In this document: in pieces, positions 17,662 through 26,359 of the stretch
Layout: each line of letters begins with the position of its first letter
How positions within the stretch are numbered: the first letter of the stretch is position 1
Source of the DNA: Fidelibacterota bacterium UBA1134
GTDB taxonomy: Bacteria; Fidelibacterota; Marinisomatia; Marinisomatales; S15-B10
Length of the DNA stretch: 26,362 nt
NCBI GenBank assembly: GCA_002311975.1
Contig: DCAL01000020.1
Location: 2,373 to 28,734 of the forward strand
Reading direction: 5' to 3'
Program-made: the position numbers and the translations under genes
Notes under the pieces: generated by a model
Told to the model about the DNA's origin: nothing
What the model saw: only the letters and a program-made list of their open reading frames with translations
Database searches by the model: none

Positions 17662-17669
17662 CTCCTCTA

Positions 17670-18767
17670 TCAGAATTTCAGCGAGAGGGTGAATCGTTGT
17701 ACGCCTGAGAAGAACGGTATATTGGAATAAGAATAGTCCACAGTGACCACCGTATTGCTGAACGGGAGTTTCTGTTCCAGTCCGAAGCCGAACGTCATCA
17801 ACTGTTCATAATCACCCAGCAGGGACGATGATATTGCGATGTTGGAAATTCCCTCAGCATCGTCGTACTCGAAGTTTGCTGAAAAACGGTTCACCAATCC
17901 CGCCCTCAGTGCAAGCACATTAAAGATTACCGCCTCAGCCCCCAGGTTCAGATACGGATTGAAGTCTCGCGGATCGAAGTAGTCTGCGTTGATGGTGAGA
18001 GTCGCTGTGCCGGGATTCAGCATGCCGCTGGGGCCTACAGGCTGAAGGGACATGCCGATGCGGATGGAAGTTGGGAGGGGCCACGATTTAGGTTCCAGCA
18101 GTGAGTTCACATTGGGGTTGGATCCGATGTCGGGGTAGGGGTCTGTCTTCTTGTAGATAAGGTCTGTGCCGCCCATGGTCATTTCGGTGCCGAAGTTTGA
18201 GATAGCCATCCCTATCTTCAGTCCCAGGAAATCGGTAGTGTAGCGCGTCCCTACATCGACAGCCATGGCGCGAGCCCTGGAAAAAGAGATGACCTCCTGG
18301 ATAAGTTTCATGTGCAGGCCTACGCTGAACCTATCGGAAATCTTGCGCGCGTATGCGACCCCGAACTGGAAATCGCCCGCCGGGAATTTTCTTCCCGTCC
18401 CTTCCGGCTGCTTCTCGGTTGTCTCCTCCAGATCTTCCATACTCAGAGAGATGAGGCTCAGCCCAAGAGAGCCGAACCTTGGACTGACCGGCCAGGCGAT
18501 ACCGAGGAAGACGTGGTTGATGTCGGTGATCCAGTTCGTCTGCGAGAACATCACCTGCGGCGATGACATGACTGCCAGCCCGGCAGGATTCCAGTAGAGA
18601 GAACTGGCGTCGTCTGCCTGGGCCGTGAAGGCGCCCCCCATGGCTTCCGCCCGCCCGCCTATACCTATCTTCAGGAAGTGCGCCACCGAGGTGGCCACGT
18701 TATCATTGGCTGCCGTCAACAGAGTGGCACAGATCAGCAGGGCGAATATTTTTCTGACGAATTTCAT
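17670..18767 (-). CDS. PorV/PorQ-family outer-membrane beta-barrel protein
   Basis: 365 residues. The ATG at 18767 begins a signal peptide (MKFVRKIFALLICATLLTAA). The longer frame up to 18851 overlaps the upstream gene and lacks a signal. The mature N-terminus carries the family signature IGIGGRAEAMGGAFTAQADD then SSLYWNPAGLA (about 35-65). The rest alternates barrel strands and ends in a C-terminal phenylalanine (FTLSLKF), as outer-membrane proteins do. In Bacteroidetes, PorV shuttles type IX secretion cargo at the outer membrane and PorQ-like relatives act in the same system. The exact subfamily here is not resolved. The start codon is one base after the upstream stop (TAG-a-ATG) with little ribosome site of its own, so translation is probably coupled. 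Confidence 0.85.
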   Translation of the reverse strand: MKFVRKIFALLICATLLTAANDNVATSVAHFLKIGIGGRAEAMGGAFTAQADDASSLYWNPAGLAVMSSPQVMFSQTNWITDINHVFLGIAWPVSPRFGSLGLSLISLSMEDLEETTEKQPEGTGRKFPAGDFQFGVAYARKISDRFSVGLHMKLIQEVISFSRARAMAVDVGTRYTTDFLGLKIGMAISNFGTEMTMGGTDLIYKKTDPYPDIGSNPNVNSLLEPKSWPLPTSIRIGMSLQPVGPSGMLNPGTATLTINADYFDPRDFNPYLNLGAEAVIFNVLALRAGLVNRFSANFEYDDAEGISNIAISSSLLGDYEQLMTFGFGLEQKLPFSNTVVTVDYSYSNIPFFSGVQRFTLSLKF

Positions 18768-18768
18768 T

Positions 18769-21700
18769 CTATCTGATAACGGCAAACTTACCTGTTTCGC
18801 TGAATGTTTCTCCGCCGCTGTCGGTTTGAACGTGGAAAATGTAGATGCCAAAAGCTACCTCCTGATTATTGTATGTTCTCAGGTCCCACGCCTCCACTGC
18901 TGGACCGCGCCAGCCGAGACTCCCCTCCCGATGCTCAATGACGCGAACCAGTTCGCCGGCAATGGTGAAGATTCTGATAGTGCACTGCTGCGGCAGAAAG
19001 TGGAACTGCACTTCCTTTCTCTCAATATTCGTTTCAAAGATGGATGTTACCACATAAGGATTGGGAACGACCTTCACCTGCTTCAGCTGATTCTTGTCCG
19101 TTACAGCAGCTTTGCTGGCTGATGTGCGGATGAGATAACTGTCCTCCGCCGTCAGCGGTTTACTGGTTGCAATATATCGCGCATCGCCCATGACGGGTGC
19201 GACGGAGGTGTCGCAGATGGCGGCAACCTCGGCGGTGAATTTCAGGCCGATGAGGGTGTCGAAAGTAAAGGTGGATAAATCATACTGGAAGACGTCGAGA
19301 ATATCGCCAGTAATGGTCGTATCCAGTTGAGGCGTTGAGCAGAGGGTGATGCTGTCGAGAAGCATCTGTGTCATATTGGCGATACCAATGTCGAGAGCCG
19401 AGAGGGCGGTGGCTGAATCGAAATAACAGTCCACGAAAGATTCTCCCTCGTTCCACGTGCCGCTGGTGTCGAGGTCTGTGAACGGTTCCCCCTCGTCGTA
19501 TATGCCGTTCCCCGGAAGGGTTATATCGCACAGTACTGTCACATTCGTGTCTGCTGAAATTGTTGCGGGCTCAGGGGCTTGGAAAACAAAGCTCCACGTG
19601 ATGGCCCCCTGTTCCGCGTTGTTAGGGACCTCTATGATTCTGACATCTGTGCCGCTGGCAAGGATACCGCCCTGAGGCGTGGGTGAGACGATGAGAGGTT
19701 CCATGCGCAAGTTGTCTGAAGCGTTCCACAGTTCGATGGGGACTTTTATCCCCGGCGGTGAGAGGATCTCTGTGCTGTCGGTGGAGTAGCGGATTTCATA
19801 GTCGTCCGGATTTCCCGGGTCTATGAGGGATGTGGCCGTGATGGTCCAGTTGGTGTTGGAAACGCTGCCTTCATTATCAGGGTTGTACCAGTAGCTGGTG
19901 AGCGGGTCGGGCTGGATGGCGATGGGGTCAGTAATGGTGAGCCGTACCCCTTCAAAGCTGGGGTTGGACATCTCGCCTGCCAAGAGTGTGCTTTCATAAA
20001 CGGGATAATACTTGTAAGAGACGGCGTAAACGGTCCCTTTGACCAGTGCTCCTTCTTCAGCGGCGTAGATTATTCCGCTCTCATCTTCGATGGTAAAGTC
20101 TGTATTTTTCTTGAATGTCACCTCTTCATCCCAGCCGCCGCTGGAGTTTACATCTGTGAACGGTTCGCCGAAATCGTATGCTCCCGAGTTGTTCAAGTCC
20201 TCATACCCCTCCGGGCCGGAGACAGAGACCTTGCCCTTCACCAGATTGCGCCGCGAAAGTTTAGTGCCCGTTGGCACTATTGGTGTTGCTTCAGTAAGTG
20301 TAGCATCGTTGAGGACAGTGTAACTCTTTTTTGTGTCATCTTCACTGTCAAGATCATCGATGATGGTAAGGACGTAATCGTAACCTGAAAGTCTGTCATC
20401 GTCGTAAACCTCAAACACGATCTGGGCGGTGGAATTGCCGCTCCGATGCTCCACATTGATAATACCTTCCTGGTGCCCGACCGGTTTGGATTGAGGCACC
20501 AGGATGACTGTGTTGTTGCCCGGCGTTGAAGCGTCACTGCGCGATTTCTTGGGCGGATTCTCAAGGGGCGGGACGATACCGTCAGGGTGATCATAAGCAG
20601 AGACAGCATACCAGTACTCTACACCGTTGAGCACATTCTTATCGGTAAATGTATACTTGAGTCCCGAACTGTTGCCGAGATCGTAGTAGAGCGACGGACT
20701 TCCATAGGCGAACATGCCGGACCAGTCATTCACCGCGTCATAGACCGCTAGCGGCACGTAGAAGGCTGTGTTCCCCTGTCCGTCAGTCACCGGTTTGCCC
20801 CAAGTGGCTCCCTTATCTGTGGACTTGTAGATGCGGTAACCTTCGAAGGCGTTGTTGCCGGTGTTCGGGTCGATGCTGAATTCGCTGGGATAGGAGTCCC
20901 AGTAAAGAGTGATTTCCTTATCTCCGGCCACGCCGTAAACCACCGGTTCCTTGGGAGGCTGAGCCGCCTTGAATCCTACATTGAAGAGACGCTGAGCTGT
21001 TCTGGCGTTGGTCAAAAGGTCTGTCTCGTTGACGCCAAGAATGTCGGCAAAGACGAAATCGACACTCTGTCCCGGTGCCAGAGTAAAAGGCCCCGATGTC
21101 ATCACGATGGTGATATCCGGCCCATAGGCGTACGGTTTCTGCTGGATGTCGTCGGCGTGGGGAGCATCCTGATATCCTGTATAGTCCGGATTATCAAAAC
21201 CGAATCCGCCCCGGATCTGGGTGAAGTATGCTTCGTTGTCACTCTGCGCGTCCAGGTCGTACGGATAGGCAAAATAGTTGGTGATGCCGATCTCTTCCTG
21301 CTCATCTTCTTCGTCAATGTCGCCATCGGCATCATTGTCCATACCGTCAAATCCTTCATCAATGAGACCATCGAGATCGTTATCTTCACCATCGGCTGTC
21401 TGGCTGTAGGGTGTCTTCAGTGCCTTGAGTCCGATCCAGCCGAGACCCGAAGATTTGAACCCTTCCGATTGATCGTCCCCGTCCCAGATGATGGCGAGAT
21501 CCCACAGCAGATTGGACTCAGTCGTATCAGCCAGCTTCTCCGCCATGAGAGGGTCGTCCTTGTGGATAAAGAGTGAGTAGTCATCTGTCCATTCGGCGCC
21601 GCCCTGCTCAGGCGTATCCGGGTCGCCGGCCAGCCCCACAAACACTTCGTACAACGTGTCCTTGCCAACGTTTGTAAACTTTTGCCAGTAGATGATAAAG

Positions 21701-22467
21701 TCCTGATTAAGGATGTCGTCGTACTGGAGTACCCACATATCGACGCGCACGTTAAGGGGACCAATACCGTTACTCTCCAAGGTATTCCCTTCCAGCGGGT
21801 CGTTGTCTGTCACTACGAAGTAAGATTCTCTCGGAGCGACAGAAATACCGTCCAGGACACCTGGGAATCTCAGCCCGCTGCCACCCGGCTGATTGATATC
21901 CAGCGGACGCTCAATACCGCTCCACGATTTGCCTGTGACGGCGTCAGTGTAACTGCCCGTGGCATCTTCCTCGATGGGCCATGATGCTGGCCACGAAGCC
22001 GGCTTATCGTTGAATGCGATGCCGATGTTAGCCTGTTCATCAACATACCCTGCATCATAGCCGGGCAGTGGTTCGAACTCCTCTGCGTGATCCCTCACGG
22101 CACCGCGCACGCCCACGGAAACGGACGGCTGTCCTTTGATGAGTCCGCCAATAATGGGGGAGAGAGTCCAGTAGTAAGTGCAGCAGCGGAAAGTACTCAT
22201 ACTGCCGGCAGGAAATTCGTGATTCAGTCCCCATCGGTCGTAGCCGAGGATGGCGGCGTTGGAGAAGCGGAGAACAAGATTGCCTATGTCGAGAATACTT
22301 CTTTTTCTGTGTTCGTATCCAAACAGTCTGCTGAGGATGGGTGGACGTGCTTTCGATGGTGCGATCACCGTATTGTAATATTCCAGCTTGCTCATCTTGC
22401 GCTGCTGCGGAAAGATACTGGTGCACAGAACGAGCATCAGGAGAACAAGTGTTCGTTTACGGAACAT
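18769..22467 (-). CDS. Large secreted Fn3-containing surface protein with VVPNPY-type C-terminal sorting domain
   Basis: 1232 residues with a signal peptide (MFRKRTLVLLMLVLCTSIFPQQ). Residues about 57-285 form a module also seen in the repeat protein at 13270-17406 (GNLVLRFSN, EFPAGS, IIGGLIKG, DFIIYWQKFTNVG, VFVGLAGDPD). An Fn3-like domain spans about 503-628 (ITLYWDSYP, YRIYKSTDKG, YWYAVSAYD). Three calcium-site-like Asp/Gly segments lie at 358-393, 756-781 (GAYDFGEPFTDVN) and 984-1013 (NGIYDEGEPFTDLD). The last 100 residues resemble a FlgD/sorting tail (VVPNPYV, IFTIAGELVRVI, VAFGIYIFHV). It starts 27 bp after the TonB-dependent receptor stop and ends one base before the PorV-like start, a clear operon. 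Its own ribosome site is poor. I infer a surface partner of the receptor, in a role comparable to SusD-type lipoproteins but unrelated in sequence. Confidence 0.82.
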   Translation of the reverse strand: MFRKRTLVLLMLVLCTSIFPQQRKMSKLEYYNTVIAPSKARPPILSRLFGYEHRKRSILDIGNLVLRFSNAAILGYDRWGLNHEFPAGSMSTFRCCTYYWTLSPIIGGLIKGQPSVSVGVRGAVRDHAEEFEPLPGYDAGYVDEQANIGIAFNDKPASWPASWPIEEDATGSYTDAVTGKSWSGIERPLDINQPGGSGLRFPGVLDGISVAPRESYFVVTDNDPLEGNTLESNGIGPLNVRVDMWVLQYDDILNQDFIIYWQKFTNVGKDTLYEVFVGLAGDPDTPEQGGAEWTDDYSLFIHKDDPLMAEKLADTTESNLLWDLAIIWDGDDQSEGFKSSGLGWIGLKALKTPYSQTADGEDNDLDGLIDEGFDGMDNDADGDIDEEDEQEEIGITNYFAYPYDLDAQSDNEAYFTQIRGGFGFDNPDYTGYQDAPHADDIQQKPYAYGPDITIVMTSGPFTLAPGQSVDFVFADILGVNETDLLTNARTAQRLFNVGFKAAQPPKEPVVYGVAGDKEITLYWDSYPSEFSIDPNTGNNAFEGYRIYKSTDKGATWGKPVTDGQGNTAFYVPLAVYDAVNDWSGMFAYGSPSLYYDLGNSSGLKYTFTDKNVLNGVEYWYAVSAYDHPDGIVPPLENPPKKSRSDASTPGNNTVILVPQSKPVGHQEGIINVEHRSGNSTAQIVFEVYDDDRLSGYDYVLTIIDDLDSEDDTKKSYTVLNDATLTEATPIVPTGTKLSRRNLVKGKVSVSGPEGYEDLNNSGAYDFGEPFTDVNSSGGWDEEVTFKKNTDFTIEDESGIIYAAEEGALVKGTVYAVSYKYYPVYESTLLAGEMSNPSFEGVRLTITDPIAIQPDPLTSYWYNPDNEGSVSNTNWTITATSLIDPGNPDDYEIRYSTDSTEILSPPGIKVPIELWNASDNLRMEPLIVSPTPQGGILASGTDVRIIEVPNNAEQGAITWSFVFQAPEPATISADTNVTVLCDITLPGNGIYDEGEPFTDLDTSGTWNEGESFVDCYFDSATALSALDIGIANMTQMLLDSITLCSTPQLDTTITGDILDVFQYDLSTFTFDTLIGLKFTAEVAAICDTSVAPVMGDARYIATSKPLTAEDSYLIRTSASKAAVTDKNQLKQVKVVPNPYVVTSIFETNIERKEVQFHFLPQQCTIRIFTIAGELVRVIEHREGSLGWRGPAVEAWDLRTYNNQEVAFGIYIFHVQTDSGGETFSETGKFAVIR

Positions 22468-22494
22468 CAGATTATTCGCTATGAAGCGCCATGG

Positions 22495-25400
22495 CTATAG
22501 CCGGTCCTTCTTCAGAAATCCACCGAACAGCTCGCCCGTTTCTTTGAACAGGATCTCTATTCCGAATTCAATATGCCGCGGCGGGCCGAAATAGTGAGGT
22601 CTGTCTTCCCAGGCCGGTGATGCATTGGGGTTGAGACTCTCATCCGGTTTGCCCGAATTGGAGAATACGTTGTAAACGTTTCTCATGTTGAGAGCATTCC
22701 TGACGTCGAGGAAAATGCGGGCCGACAGCGACTTGAACGGGAAATCCTTGTAGGCCATAAAATCGACGTATGCGTTTGACGGCATCCGGCCGCTGTTGCT
22801 CTCGCCCAGGTTCAGTCCGCGGATGTCCGTCGGCGTGTAGGGAAGACCGCTGCCGTAGTAGCCGATGAGGTTCAGACCGTATCTCTTCGGATGTCTGTAA
22901 TCGAGAGTAAAGTTCAGGGTGTGGGGCTGATCCCAGCTCATGGTTACCGTCTTCATCGAGGGATAAGTGCCGTAAACAGACGAGAGATACTCCTCGTACC
23001 AGTGTGAGTGCTCGTTGGATGCGTTGCCGACAGCTTTCGAGTAAGTGTAATTGATTGAGAACGAAAAGTTGCGGCTGAAAAGCTTCTTCAGATTCAGCTC
23101 CACGCCACGGGAGTTGGCGTAGTCCTGATTCTCAAGAACGGCATAATCTGTAGGATCGACGTAATAGTTGACGAAGGTTACATAATCATATACGTCTTTG
23201 TAATAGAGAGTTGTCTTGAGGAAGAAATTCTCGCTGAGATGCCACCGCAGTCCAAGTTCATAAAGAACAGTTGTCTCCGGCTTCATGTTCGGATTACCGA
23301 CGCGGGCGATATACCAGTCGTTGAGGGAATAAGGGAAAGGCCAGAGGGAATTCTGGTAGATGTTCGGGTCGGCCATATTTGCCAGCCGGTACATAAGGTT
23401 GTATTCGCGCCACTTGAAGAACTGCGCGTATGAGAAGTGAAATGCTACCCGGTCCGTGATGGGAAAACCGATACCGATGCGAGGGCTGATCTTCCACTTC
23501 TTTTCAGCCCGCGGAGCCTCGATAAAATCCCCCTCGTCGTTGAGGTAACCGTACTTGGCTACCTTGTTTGTCCAGAGACCGTCGCCGTTGTTGTCCACGA
23601 AATACTCGTGGTCATCTTCACTGTCGAAGAAGCCGTTGGGGGCGTCAGTGAAGTTTTCGCCGTCGTCGTACTGACCGTTTCCGTTACCATCGCTGAACGA
23701 TTCTCCTACGTCCCATCTGCCGTTGGGAGTGTCGTTCCAGTCCCAGACGCCGTTGCCTGTGTCGGTAAAGATTTCACCACTGTCGTACTGACCGTTGCTG
23801 TTGGCGTCCACAAAGAATTCGCCCGAGTCCCATACGCTGTTACCTTGGTCGTAGAATATCTCAGCACCGGCGTTTCCTGAAGTGAAATTTCCATTCTCAT
23901 CCACCCAAACGAGGGAACGCATAGGGTCGGGGAAATTGCTCTTGGGATCCACATAATCCCACCGCAGGCTGAGGTTAATAATCCAGTCACTATATTCGAT
24001 TTTGTCCTTGATGTAGAGGCTTTTCTCCTCGGGCTTGTTGTGCCAGTTGACATAGCTGGCGTCGCTGGCGATTCCCCAGATGCCGCCGCCATAGCCGTTA
24101 ATCTGGTAATCCTTGAGGTCGTGCTTCTTGATTTCGCCGCCGAACTGCAACTGATGCACCGGTGTAATCTGAGAGACAAAGTTTGCTTGGAATGTCGTCG
24201 TATTGGAGGCCGAGTTGGTGTAGGTGATGTCCTCTGACTCAGTCCATCTGACTGAGTCTCCGTTCATGTCATAGATAGTGTAACCACCAAGGAACTCGTA
24301 ATTAGAGATGCCGTCGAAGGCGGCCGTTCGGAACCAGGGAGTGGCGCCTTGGTTGTATTCGCCGTCACCGTCCACGTCGGTAAATTCTTCACCCTCCCGC
24401 CAGACGCCGTCGCCGGCGATGTCGATAAAATAGTCGCCGTCTTGCGCATCATAGACTCCGTCCTCATCGGCATCGTAAACCAGAATGTCCGCACTGCCGG
24501 CACGGTATATACCATCGGGCGTATCGATAAAAGGTTCGGCATAAAAGCTCCACCACCGATTCATGACGCCGTCTTCTCCCGGAGTCGGCAGGCCGTCCAG
24601 TTCGCCCTCGTCCGGTCCCGTCCAGATGCCGTCACCATTCTCGTCCATAAAATCTTCGCCCGGATCCCAGGTGAAGTTGCCGTTGTCATCGGTAAATGAT
24701 TCAGCGAAAATGCCGTCATGGCCGGTGTCATAGACACCTATGTCCCACTGACCGTCCCTGTCCACATCGTGGAACGGTTCTCCATCTGTATAGGCGCCGT
24801 TGCCGTCCAGATCGGCGTACGGTTCAAACGACTGCCAGTATTTGTTAATCTTGGAGGCGTCTTCCGTGTACCACATTTCGCGATTCTTCATATACTTATC
24901 AAGACCCGATCGCGTGTCCGTTACAAATCGTGAAAACTTGATATTGTAGAACGTCTTTGACGAAAGTGTGTGATTCAATGTTAGATAATAGAGATTGCTC
25001 TCATCCCATGTGGGTGCAAGATTCTGCTGTACGAGACGGTAACTCTGGCTGTACGATTTCCGTTTGATGCGGTTGAGTATGCTGGCGGTTGTGATCTTAA
25101 TGCTCGAAACAGGCCTGAACACCAGTTTGGCGTTAATCCTGGTTTCGTTGCGGAAGGTAGCGTTCTTGGAAACAAAGCCCTTCACTAGCGGTTCCTCTTC
25201 GTCACCGTCCGCATCCATATCGTGGAGGTCACTGACGTATTCGTCGCCATCTCCCTCGTCGTAAACACCGTCACCGTCTACATCGGTAAGAAGGATCGGT
25301 TTAGGAAATTTACTTCTGGAGAGATAGGTGTTGGTGTTGTATGTATCACCGGAGATGAAAAAGGTGGCAAAATCCTTCTTGAGAAACGGGATAGGGATCG

Positions 25401-26214
25401 GTCCGCCAATAGACGCTTCGATCCTCTGGCTGTTCCAGTCAAAATCTGGTGGCGCCTTGGAAAAGAGACGACCGAATTTATCGGTTGCAAGCCTTACGGA
25501 GCCGGTCAGTTTGTTTGTCCCTTCCTTGGTGAGAATATTGACAACACCAGACATAGCATCGCCGTATTCGGCGTCAAAAGCGCCGGTGACTATGGAAAGT
25601 TCTGAAATGCCGCTGCGCGTCACATCCGATGCGGTGCCTCCGAAGATCGGATCAAGGACAAGAAATCCGTCAACAAGATAGGCAACTTCGCCGGTGCGGC
25701 TGCCGCGGATATGGATACCTGTGTTGGAGTTGTGATTCTCTAACACACCGGCTACTGTCGTCATGATATCTTGATAAGAGTTCACCGGCATGTTCTGAAT
25801 GTCCTCGGCAAGAACCGTCACAGTGGTGGCTGTCTCATCCTTCACGATAACCGGTCGCTCAGCCGTGATGATGACTTCTTCCCCCTCAATCGCTGTCTGC
25901 TCCAATCTGATATCTACGGAAGTGGTGCGATCAGCCAGAACAGTCACATCGACAACTTCTACCGTTTTGAAACCGATCATACTGGCAGTAATGTTGTACT
26001 TACCGCCACGGACATTGAGGATTGTGTAGTTGCCGTTGACATCCGTAGCGGCTCCCAGGGGAGTGTTCTTGAGTAAGACGTTGACGCCTATGAGGGGCTC
26101 ACCTGTGGCGGAATTCACTACTATGCCTGTGATCTTCCCGGTGACGCCGGCAATAGCGGGGACAGCCATGATTGAGATCAGCAGGGAAAGGCGGAGAACT
26201 TTAGTTATCTTCAA
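22495..26214 (-). CDS. Oar-like TonB-dependent receptor with calcium-site-like repeat insertions
   Basis: 1239 residues. I place the start at a TTG at 26214, which lies 7 bases after an ideal GGGAGG (26227-26222) and begins a signal peptide (MKITKVLRLSLLISIMAVPAIA). Starting from the TTG at 26229 would put the ribosome site inside the gene. Residues 24-105 are a carboxypeptidase-regulatory-like domain (VTGKITGIVVNSATGEPLIG). The plug follows (about 112-235: PVNSYQDIMTTVAGV, IHIRGSRTGEVAYLVDG, EYGDAMSGVVNILTKEG). The barrel runs to HIEFGIEILF (1214-1223), with a 16-residue tail beyond the usual last strand. Unusually, three blocks rich in Asp, Asn and Gly interrupt the barrel (309-345, 466-628, 768-882). 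It probably imports an energised substrate across the outer membrane; substrate unknown. First gene of a three-gene operon. Confidence 0.9.
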   Translation of the reverse strand: MKITKVLRLSLLISIMAVPAIAGVTGKITGIVVNSATGEPLIGVNVLLKNTPLGAATDVNGNYTILNVRGGKYNITASMIGFKTVEVVDVTVLADRTTSVDIRLEQTAIEGEEVIITAERPVIVKDETATTVTVLAEDIQNMPVNSYQDIMTTVAGVLENHNSNTGIHIRGSRTGEVAYLVDGFLVLDPIFGGTASDVTRSGISELSIVTGAFDAEYGDAMSGVVNILTKEGTNKLTGSVRLATDKFGRLFSKAPPDFDWNSQRIEASIGGPIPIPFLKKDFATFFISGDTYNTNTYLSRSKFPKPILLTDVDGDGVYDEGDGDEYVSDLHDMDADGDEEEPLVKGFVSKNATFRNETRINAKLVFRPVSSIKITTASILNRIKRKSYSQSYRLVQQNLAPTWDESNLYYLTLNHTLSSKTFYNIKFSRFVTDTRSGLDKYMKNREMWYTEDASKINKYWQSFEPYADLDGNGAYTDGEPFHDVDRDGQWDIGVYDTGHDGIFAESFTDDNGNFTWDPGEDFMDENGDGIWTGPDEGELDGLPTPGEDGVMNRWWSFYAEPFIDTPDGIYRAGSADILVYDADEDGVYDAQDGDYFIDIAGDGVWREGEEFTDVDGDGEYNQGATPWFRTAAFDGISNYEFLGGYTIYDMNGDSVRWTESEDITYTNSASNTTTFQANFVSQITPVHQLQFGGEIKKHDLKDYQINGYGGGIWGIASDASYVNWHNKPEEKSLYIKDKIEYSDWIINLSLRWDYVDPKSNFPDPMRSLVWVDENGNFTSGNAGAEIFYDQGNSVWDSGEFFVDANSNGQYDSGEIFTDTGNGVWDWNDTPNGRWDVGESFSDGNGNGQYDDGENFTDAPNGFFDSEDDHEYFVDNNGDGLWTNKVAKYGYLNDEGDFIEAPRAEKKWKISPRIGIGFPITDRVAFHFSYAQFFKWREYNLMYRLANMADPNIYQNSLWPFPYSLNDWYIARVGNPNMKPETTVLYELGLRWHLSENFFLKTTLYYKDVYDYVTFVNYYVDPTDYAVLENQDYANSRGVELNLKKLFSRNFSFSINYTYSKAVGNASNEHSHWYEEYLSSVYGTYPSMKTVTMSWDQPHTLNFTLDYRHPKRYGLNLIGYYGSGLPYTPTDIRGLNLGESNSGRMPSNAYVDFMAYKDFPFKSLSARIFLDVRNALNMRNVYNVFSNSGKPDESLNPNASPAWEDRPHYFGPPRHIEFGIEILFKETGELFGGFLKKDRL
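23569..23913 (-). repeat. Calcium-site-like repeat block C in the TonB-dependent receptor
   Basis: Residues 768-882. At least seven imperfect units of about 15-20 residues, with the theme NGQYDSGEIFTDTGNGVWD and close variants (NGRWDVGESFSDGNGNGQYD). Alternating Asp/Asn-x-Asp/Asn-Gly and Gly-Glu-x-Phe recall EF-hand or dockerin-like calcium loops. Calcium binding is inferred. Confidence 0.75.
24331..24819 (-). repeat. Calcium-site-like repeat block B in the TonB-dependent receptor
   Basis: Residues 466-628, the longest block. Units include DLDGNGAYTDGEPF, DVDRDGQWD, DDNGNFTWDPGEDF, DENGDGIW, DADEDGVYDAQDGDYF and GDGVWREGEEFTDVDGDG. The spacing is less regular than in block C. Confidence 0.75.
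25180..25290 (-). repeat. Calcium-site-like repeat block A in the TonB-dependent receptor
   Basis: Residues 309-345, with TDVDGDGVYDEGDGDEY and DMDADGDEEE. It sits in the first large predicted external loop after the plug. Confidence 0.65.
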
Positions 26215-26254
26215 AAAGAATCCTCCCAAAAGACAACATCATTACATTAGGTGG

Positions 26255-26283
26255 AGTTTACATTGCCATTGACTCTGTATCAA
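26255..26283 (-). promoter_or_regulatory. Candidate sigma70 promoter of the TonB-dependent receptor operon
   Basis: On the minus strand TTGATA (26283-26278), a 17-base spacer and TAAACT (26260-26255), a 9/12 consensus match. The predicted start near 26248 gives a leader of about 34 bases containing GGGAGG and the TTG start. Confidence 0.5.
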
Positions 26284-26286
26284 GGA

Positions 26287-26312
26287 CAAAAAGGAGCGGG
26301 AGTTCCCCCGCT
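26287..26312 (-). terminator. Terminator of a minus-strand gene to the right of the window
   Basis: On the minus strand the stem agcggg/cccgct (26312-26307 with 26300-26295) is followed by cctttttg. It lies directly upstream of the receptor promoter, so it most likely ends an upstream gene whose body is outside the window. Confidence 0.5.
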
Positions 26313-26323
26313 ATTGGTGAATG

Positions 26324-26359
26324 ATCCATCGTATCCCGAAGCTTCGAGAATTGATGGAT
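26324..26359. repeat. Imperfect 36-nt palindrome at the window edge
   Basis: Arms atccatc/gatggat and a perfect central gaagcttc give 15 of 18 paired positions (one G-T wobble). It could be an operator, part of a second hairpin, or the end of an upstream gene. I cannot decide from this window. Confidence 0.3.

Noticed and set aside
23569..24819. Repetitive DNA that could be read as a CRISPR-like or minisatellite array
   Set aside because: The units are degenerate, vary in length and stay in frame. The repetition is at the protein level, with no conserved DNA repeat or spacers.
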